The notes under the pieces: model-generated | The model's input: only the letters and a program-made list of their open reading frames with translations | The model's database searches: none | What the model was told of the DNA's origin: nothing | Assembly: GCA_902593445.1 (NCBI GenBank) | Contig: CACJIJ010000014.1 | Span: forward strand, 1 to 38,200 | Direction of reading: 5' to 3' | Origin: an uncultured Pelagibacteraceae bacterium | Lineage (GTDB): Bacteria; Pseudomonadota; Alphaproteobacteria; Pelagibacterales; Pelagibacteraceae | Length of the DNA stretch: 38,200 bases | Shown here: piece after piece, positions 33,360-38,200 of the stretch | How positions within the stretch are numbered: the stretch's first letter is position 1 | How the letters are laid out: each line of letters begins with the position of its first letter | Position numbers and translations under genes: made by a program

Positions 33360-34107
33360 GAATAGAATTATACCATGTTTAGATGTTAAAAATGGACGTG
33401 TTGTAAAAGGAATTAACTTTGTTGATTTGCAAGATGCAGGTGATCCCGTCGAACAAGCTAGAATTTATTCAGACGGTGGAGCAGATGAAATTTGTTTTTT
33501 AGATATTACTGCATCAAATGAAAATAGAGATACTATTTATGATGTTGTAGAGAAAACCTCAAAGAAATGCTTTGTTCCTTTGACAGTTGGGGGTGGTGTT
33601 AGAAGTGTTGAGGATATTAATAAACTACTTAACTGTGGTGCAGACAAAGTATCAATTAATACTGCTGCAGTTCAAAATCCTGAAGTAGTAGTAGAAAGTT
33701 CTAAAAAATTTGGGTCACAATGTATTGTGGTAGCGATAGATGCTAAAAAAAGTGATGATAAATGGGAAATTTTCACTCATGGTGGAAGAAATAATACCGG
33801 CATTGACACAATAGATTTTGCAAAAAAAATGGAAGATAGTGGAGCAGGCGAGCTTCTAGTTACTTCTATGGATAGAGATGGTACTCAAGTTGGTTATGAT
33901 ATTGATCTAATGTCTAAGATATCTTCAAAAGTAAATATTCCAGTAATTGCATCTGGTGGAGTTGGAAATTTAGATCATTTGGTAGATGGAATTAAATTAG
34001 GAAATGCCAGCGCCGTATTAGCTGCATCAATATTTCACTACGGTAAACATTCAGTAAAAGAAGCTAAGGAATATTTGGATTCAAAAGGAATTCCTGTTAG
34101 AATTTAA
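33352..34107 (+). CDS. hisF: Imidazole glycerol phosphate synthase, cyclase subunit
   Basis: 251 residues. [17 protein letters not shown] carries the first catalytic aspartate; [11 protein letters not shown] and [13 protein letters not shown] carry the phosphate loops and second aspartate. With HisH it makes imidazole glycerol phosphate and AICAR from PRFAR. It overlaps hisA and is one base from hisE. Confidence 0.97.
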   Translation: MLKNRIIPCLDVKNGRVVKGINFVDLQDAGDPVEQARIYSDGGADEICFLDITASNENRDTIYDVVEKTSKKCFVPLTVGGGVRSVEDINKLLNCGADKVSINTAAVQNPEVVVESSKKFGSQCIVVAIDAKKSDDKWEIFTHGGRNNTGIDTIDFAKKMEDSGAGELLVTSMDRDGTQVGYDIDLMSKISSKVNIPVIASGGVGNLDHLVDGIKLGNASAVLAASIFHYGKHSVKEAKEYLDSKGIPVRI

Positions 34108-34108
34108 T

Positions 34109-34381
34109 ATGCTCAATACTTTAGAAAACCTAATAAGACTTGCAAGAGATAGAAAAACTTCTCCAGTTGAAGGTTCATATACTAATAAGTTACTTACGGA
34201 AAAATCATTGAGCAAAGCAAAAGTTTTAGAGGAAATTAATGAATTAATAGAAGCTGTTGAGGAAAACACAAATAAAATCCATGAAGCTGCAGATGTATTT
34301 TATCATTTGTTAATGTATCTAGAAGCTAATGACATTAAAATCGAAGATGTAATGACTGAATTAGAAAAAAGAAAAAAATGA
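34109..34381 (+). CDS. hisE: Phosphoribosyl-ATP pyrophosphatase
   Basis: 90 residues, slightly short for HisE. The all-alpha NTP-pyrophosphohydrolase fold is shown by KVLEEINELIEAVEE and HEAADVFYHLLMYLEA, with the acidic metal-binding residues. It removes pyrophosphate from phosphoribosyl-ATP. It overlaps the following HIT gene by 4 bp. HisI, the partner cyclohydrolase, is not in the window. Confidence 0.93.
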   Translation: MLNTLENLIRLARDRKTSPVEGSYTNKLLTEKSLSKAKVLEEINELIEAVEENTNKIHEAADVFYHLLMYLEANDIKIEDVMTELEKRKK

Positions 34382-34743
34382 GTTACGATAATAATAATAT
34401 TTTTGCAAAAATTTTACGTGGTGAGATACCATGCAATAAAATTTATGAAGATGAATTTGTTCTGTCGTTTTATGACATTAATCCACAAAAAAAAATTCAT
34501 GCTTTGGTAATTCCAAAAGGAAAATATATTGATTTAGATGATTTTAGTTTAAAAGCTTCCCCTAATGAGATGGTAGGATTAATAAAAGGCATAAACATAG
34601 TTGCTAAAAAGCTAGGTATTTCAACAGAAGTAGGCAAAGGTTATAGAGCCTTAGCCAATATAAGTGATCACGGAGGCCAAGAAGTGCCTCATTTGCACTT
34701 TCATTTATTTGGAGGTGAAAGAGTTGGGAAAATGGTTGAGTGA
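34378..34743 (+). CDS. HIT-family nucleotide hydrolase (HinT-like)
   Basis: 121 residues. The histidine triad VPHLHFHLFGG is near the C-terminus, and the N-terminus has NIFAKILRGEIPCNKIYEDE. By family it hydrolyses nucleoside phosphoramidates or related adenylates. It follows hisE with a 4 bp overlap and overlaps a GNAT gene by 4 bp. The hisE-HIT pairing is common in alphaproteobacteria. Confidence 0.94.
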   Translation: MSYDNNNIFAKILRGEIPCNKIYEDEFVLSFYDINPQKKIHALVIPKGKYIDLDDFSLKASPNEMVGLIKGINIVAKKLGISTEVGKGYRALANISDHGGQEVPHLHFHLFGGERVGKMVE

Positions 34744-35243
34744 TAGAAGAAGTAAAAAGAAATTATCTAGAAATTAGTTCGCTAAAAGATCTTAACGAAG
34801 GAAATAAACCCTCAGAGGATTATTCTTTAAATTTGATAGATCCAATTAATTTTCAATTGAATAAGTTTTTTTATAAAAATATTGGCAAAAAGCATAAATG
34901 GGTAGATAGATTAATCTGGAATGAACAGAAATGGATTGATTATGTTTCAAGTGAGAAAGTTAAAACTTATGTACTCAAAAATAAAAATGACCTTGTAGGA
35001 TTTTTTGAATTGATTTTTCATTTTGAAAAAAAAGAAGTTGAGATAGCATATTTTGGTATTCTTGAAGAATATCAAAATAAAAAATTGGGATCTTTCTTAT
35101 TGTCTGAAGCTATAAAAAGATCTTTTGATGAAAATGTTAAAAGAGTCTGGTTGCATACTTGTTCTTTAGATCACAAAAATGCTCTTAGTAATTATATTGC
35201 CAGGGGTATGAGAATTTTTAAATCTGAGATCGTAAAAATTTAA
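34740..35243 (+). CDS. GNAT-family acetyltransferase
   Basis: 167 residues with a GTG start overlapping the HIT stop (GTGA). The GNAT fold is shown by the ILEEYQNKKLGSFLL acetyl-CoA loop and the preceding VEIAYFGI strand, with a later VKRVWLHTCSLDHKNALSNY helix-strand. The substrate is not predictable; it is similar in layout to RimI/RimJ-like acetyltransferases. It is the last gene of the his-HIT run and overlaps the 3' end of lolA by 4 bp. Confidence 0.85.
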   Translation: MIEEVKRNYLEISSLKDLNEGNKPSEDYSLNLIDPINFQLNKFFYKNIGKKHKWVDRLIWNEQKWIDYVSSEKVKTYVLKNKNDLVGFFELIFHFEKKEVEIAYFGILEEYQNKKLGSFLLSEAIKRSFDENVKRVWLHTCSLDHKNALSNYIARGMRIFKSEIVKI

Positions 35244-35788
35244 TTTTGAATAGGTAACTTAAATAATTTTTTTTTAATGTCTTGATTTTTTAAAATCGAG
35301 CCAAGAAGTGTTAAGGAAGTATTTTGATAGATATCTTTTGTTTGCCAACCAATTAATTCAAGAGAAATAATATCAAAAAATATATCTATTCTATTGTTGT
35401 TTTCATTGATGGTGTACTTTATGTACGAATTATCTATAATCTTTTCCTTTAAACTATAAATTTTATTTATCAAAAAATTTTTATCTAAAATAAGGTCTAA
35501 TGGAGTTTTTTTAAGAGGATATCGATAATAACTTGATATTGTTTTAATCACTAAAGACTTACCATTTGAAACTAAAATTTTGTTATTTTTATTATAAACA
35601 CAATATATTTTCTTTGGGTATTCAATCGTACAATTTCCACTTTCAATTTTTCCATTTATGTTTTGTTCAAATTCAAAACTTAAATTTGAGGTATTATTTA
35701 AATTTTTAATTATTTTATCTCTATTATCACCTTTTGAATGGAAACTTAAAAATGTAAAAAAAAAAATTAACAATAATCTTAACATCAA
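35240..35788 (-). CDS. lolA: Outer-membrane lipoprotein carrier protein LolA
   Basis: 182 residues with a signal peptide (hydrophobic 3-16, cleavage before KGDN or thereabouts). The mature part has LSFEFEQNINGKIESGNC and the IEYPKKIYCVYNKNNKILVSNG strands of the LolA half-barrel, then YRYPLKKTPLDLILD. By family it carries lipoproteins across the periplasm to LolB. The sequence is diverged, and the assignment also rests on its place next to ftsK. Its start overlaps the ftsK stop by 4 bp. The mature part has two cysteines (NCTI and YCVY). Confidence 0.85.
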   Translation of the reverse strand: MMLRLLLIFFFTFLSFHSKGDNRDKIIKNLNNTSNLSFEFEQNINGKIESGNCTIEYPKKIYCVYNKNNKILVSNGKSLVIKTISSYYRYPLKKTPLDLILDKNFLINKIYSLKEKIIDNSYIKYTINENNNRIDIFFDIISLELIGWQTKDIYQNTSLTLLGSILKNQDIKKKLFKLPIQN

Positions 35789-37869
35789 AGAACATCTCTT
35801 TTGCCAACATGATTTGCTTTACTTACAATTCCATTAGCTTCCATCATATCAATAATTCTTGCAGCTCTATTATAGCCAATTTGAAGTTTTCTTTGTAAAA
35901 ATGACGTAGAGGCTTTCCCCTCAGATCTGATAATTTCTACAGCTTGCTGATACAATTCATCTTTATCTCCTAAGTTTTGACTATCGCCAATTTCTTTTTC
36001 ATCTACAAAATTTAAAATTTCATCTACATAATCAGGTTCTGCTTGAGATCTTAAAAAATTGTTAAGTTTTTCAATTTCATTATCTGAAACAAATGGTGCG
36101 TGAATTCTTATTATTCGATTTGCCGCGGACATATATAGCATGTCTCCTTTTCCTAAAAGTTGTTCTGCACCTTGTTCACCAAGAATTGTTCTACTATCAA
36201 TTTTAGAGGTGACCTGAAAAGATATTCTGGTTGGAAAATTTGCTTTAATAGTTCCAGTAATTACATCAACACTTGGTCTTTGCGTTGCCATAATAATGTG
36301 AATACCAGCTGCTCTTGCCATTTGGGATAATTTTTGAATATAATTTTCTATTTCTTTACCAGCTACAAGCATCAAATCTGACATTTCATCAACAACTACG
36401 ACTATGTAGGGCATTGGAAGTTTATGCTTAGAATTATAACCATCAATATTTCTAACACCTTCTTTGGTCATTAATCTGTATCTGCTTTCCATTTCTTTAA
36501 CCACCCATCCTAAAACTGAAGCTGCTTTTTTAGCCTCAGTAATTACAGGACATAATAAGTGAGGAATTCCTTCGTATGTTGATAACTCAAGCATTTTTGG
36601 ATCAATTAAAATAAATTTACATTTATCAGGTGTGTGCCTGTAAAGAATAGAAAGTATAATTGTATTTATACAAACAGATTTTCCAGATCCAGTTGTTCCA
36701 GCAATTAGAAGATGGGGCATTGAAGATAAATCTCCAATTATAGGTTTCCCAGAAATACTTTTTCCTAAAGCAATCGGTAAATTAACTTCTCTTTTTTTAA
36801 AATCAGAGTCTTTTAAGATTTCACTTAAGTAAACATTTTCTCTAGAATTATTTGGTAGCTCAATGCCGACCGTATTGCTACCCGGTATTGTAGAAATTCT
36901 TGCAGACTCTGAACTTGTATTTCTAGCTATATCATTTGACAAGTTAATTATTTTTGAAACTTTTACTCCAGCAGCTGGTTCAAATTCATTTAGAGTAACA
37001 ACAGGTCCATGACTTACTTTTTTAATATTACCATTAACACCAAAATCTAATAAAATTTTTTCAAGAAATTCTGGATCATGAGTTTCATTTTTGGTTAAAT
37101 TTTCTCTTTCTTTTTTAGTAGGAGTTTTTAATAAGTCTAATGATGGTAATTTAAATTTAGTTTTATTATTACTTTTATTTTCTGCCTTAATAAAAGGAAG
37201 GTCTTCTTGTATGAGATTTTTGATTTCTTCTTGTGGAATATACTCATTTATAATTTCATTTTTATTAGTATAACTTTTATTTTTACTTTTATTTAATTTT
37301 TGAAATAGTTTTTTTCCAACAGAATAAAATTTAACAGGATGAAAGTTAATACTTATTAAAAATAAAATAAGATTAAATATAATTAAAAGATAATAAAATA
37401 ATGTTTCATTTGATAATATTAATGAATTTAAAAATGTTTGATTAAAATAATTTCCAATAAATCCACCATTACCATTAATATAAAGATTAAATGCATCAAA
37501 ATAATAATAAGCTAGGAATAAAGTTCCAAACACAGAATAAATTATTGCAAAAAAAATATTTTCAATAACTATAAAAAATTCCTTTAATCTAAAAATATTT
37601 ATACCAGTTATTATTAGAGTAAACGAAAACATGTAAGAAACTAGTCCAATAGATTGAAAAAATAAATCAGAGACAAAACTTCCTTGAAAACCTAAAATAT
37701 TTTTTATTTCAGTGTTGTCTGGGAAAATAAAATTAGGGTCTTCTGGAGAGTAAGTTAATAATGCTAATAAAAGCAGTAATCCAGCGACAAAAATTATTAT
37801 GCCAAAGATTTCAGCAAGTCGTTTAATAGCAAAATTAATTAACAAATTAGCTGTTTTTTTAATATCCAT
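35785..37869 (-). CDS. ftsK: DNA translocase FtsK
   Basis: 694 residues. Four N-terminal membrane helices (roughly 20-40, 70-90, 100-125 and 155-175), a short lysine-rich linker (about 195-260), then the RecA-like motor with Walker A GTTGSGKS near residue 390 and Walker B VVVVDEMSDLM, and the C-terminal gamma winged-helix (ASTSFLQRKLQIGYNRAARIIDMME) that reads KOPS sequences and contacts XerD. The short linker is in keeping with the streamlined genome. It pumps DNA at the division septum and activates XerCD at dif. It precedes lolA with a 4 bp overlap, a common alphaproteobacterial pair. Confidence 0.97.
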   Translation of the reverse strand: MDIKKTANLLINFAIKRLAEIFGIIIFVAGLLLLLALLTYSPEDPNFIFPDNTEIKNILGFQGSFVSDLFFQSIGLVSYMFSFTLIITGINIFRLKEFFIVIENIFFAIIYSVFGTLFLAYYYFDAFNLYINGNGGFIGNYFNQTFLNSLILSNETLFYYLLIIFNLILFLISINFHPVKFYSVGKKLFQKLNKSKNKSYTNKNEIINEYIPQEEIKNLIQEDLPFIKAENKSNNKTKFKLPSLDLLKTPTKKERENLTKNETHDPEFLEKILLDFGVNGNIKKVSHGPVVTLNEFEPAAGVKVSKIINLSNDIARNTSSESARISTIPGSNTVGIELPNNSRENVYLSEILKDSDFKKREVNLPIALGKSISGKPIIGDLSSMPHLLIAGTTGSGKSVCINTIILSILYRHTPDKCKFILIDPKMLELSTYEGIPHLLCPVITEAKKAASVLGWVVKEMESRYRLMTKEGVRNIDGYNSKHKLPMPYIVVVVDEMSDLMLVAGKEIENYIQKLSQMARAAGIHIIMATQRPSVDVITGTIKANFPTRISFQVTSKIDSRTILGEQGAEQLLGKGDMLYMSAANRIIRIHAPFVSDNEIEKLNNFLRSQAEPDYVDEILNFVDEKEIGDSQNLGDKDELYQQAVEIIRSEGKASTSFLQRKLQIGYNRAARIIDMMEANGIVSKANHVGKRDVL

Positions 37870-37931
37870 ATTTATGAATCAATTTTATCACTTTGTATCA
37901 TCTAATTTTTGTTGTTAAAATTAAAAATAAT

Positions 37932-38200
37932 ATGAGAGTTTGTATACTTGGTTCGGGTTTGACCGCTTTGACTTTAGCAAAAGCTTTAGTTAATCAAAAT
38001 ATCTTTGTAGATATAGTTTCTGATATTGAAAATTATAAAATTAATCACTCAAGAACTATTGGTATCTCAAGGAGTAATTATGAGTACTTTAACCAAAATA
38101 TAATAAATATTGAAAAAATAGCATGGAAATTAAAAAAAATCGAAATTTATAGTGATAATTTAAAAAATGAAAAAATATTAAATTTTGAAAATAATGATGA
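37932..38200 (+). CDS. UbiH-family FAD-dependent monooxygenase, 5' end
   Basis: 89 codons before the window ends. The N-terminal Rossmann fold reads MRVCILGSGLTALTLAKAL with the GxGLxAxxxA dinucleotide loop, and RTIGISRSNYEYF fits the R-x-x-G/A-I-S segment of ubiquinone-biosynthesis hydroxylases (UbiH/UbiF/UbiM group). By family it hydroxylates the ubiquinone ring, using FAD and O2. The GD and DG motifs that would confirm it lie outside the window. It is divergent from ftsK with a 62 bp spacer. Confidence 0.7.
   Translation, partial: MRVCILGSGLTALTLAKALVNQNIFVDIVSDIENYKINHSRTIGISRSNYEYFNQNIINIEKIAWKLKKIEIYSDNLKNEKILNFENND

Noticed and set aside
1-38200. tRNA, rRNA or CRISPR arrays
   Set aside because: No cloverleaf-like GC-rich segment, rRNA core sequence or regularly spaced repeat was noticed; the few gaps are AT-rich and short.

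Overview
The window is a compact, very AT-rich bacterial chromosome segment (under 30% GC by eye in most genes) with almost no intergenic space, many 1-8 bp gene overlaps and weak ribosome-binding sites. Gene content and order are alphaproteobacterial, and the proteins are small, lysine/asparagine/isoleucine-rich versions of the families. I infer the SAR11 clade (Pelagibacterales, Candidatus Pelagibacter-like). This rests on composition, gene order and family recognition; no database search was run. No tRNA, rRNA, CRISPR array, transposase or prophage gene was seen, and no gene-free stretch exceeds 300 bp.

Layout. 1-5244: dapB (3' end), nth, a PfkB-type kinase, a 39-codon ArfA-like gene too short for ordinary ORF calling, an orphan winged-helix regulator, an L,D-transpeptidase-like gene, a YggS-type PLP protein, a short TenI/ThiE-like protein, a terminator and a porin. 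5464-10009: DUF3576 lipoprotein, leuS, lptE and holA. 10014-22856 (mostly minus strand): parB, parA, rsmG with a perfect parS site inside it, mnmG, mnmE, rho, hemJ, hemH and hemE. A three-gene accessory patch (sulfotransferase, radical SAM protein, membrane-anchored SGNH protein) splits mnmE from rho. 22857-23124: the hemE/PPSR intergenic region, which I call the chromosomal origin. 23125-28447: PPSR, maf, aroE, coaE, dnaQ, secB, fxsA, a Tim44-like gene and smr. 28444-29286: a second sulfotransferase paralogous to the first. 29290-38200: hslU, hslV, a histidine operon (hisB, hisH, a 46-residue lipoprotein, hisA, hisF, hisE) followed by a HIT gene and a GNAT gene, then lolA, ftsK and the 5' end of a UbiH-family monooxygenase gene.

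How it works together. This is the origin-proximal domain of the chromosome. DnaA-box-like sites sit in the hemE/PPSR gap, ParAB is encoded about 11-13 kb away, and ParB's site parS lies within rsmG. DnaQ, HolA and FtsK supply replication and segregation functions. Most of the rest is core metabolism: heme, histidine, shikimate, CoA, lysine/peptidoglycan precursor, tRNA modification, protein export and proteolysis. The two sulfotransferase genes and the radical SAM and SGNH genes interrupt this otherwise conserved order and are the main candidates for an uncharacterised surface- or metabolite-modification function.
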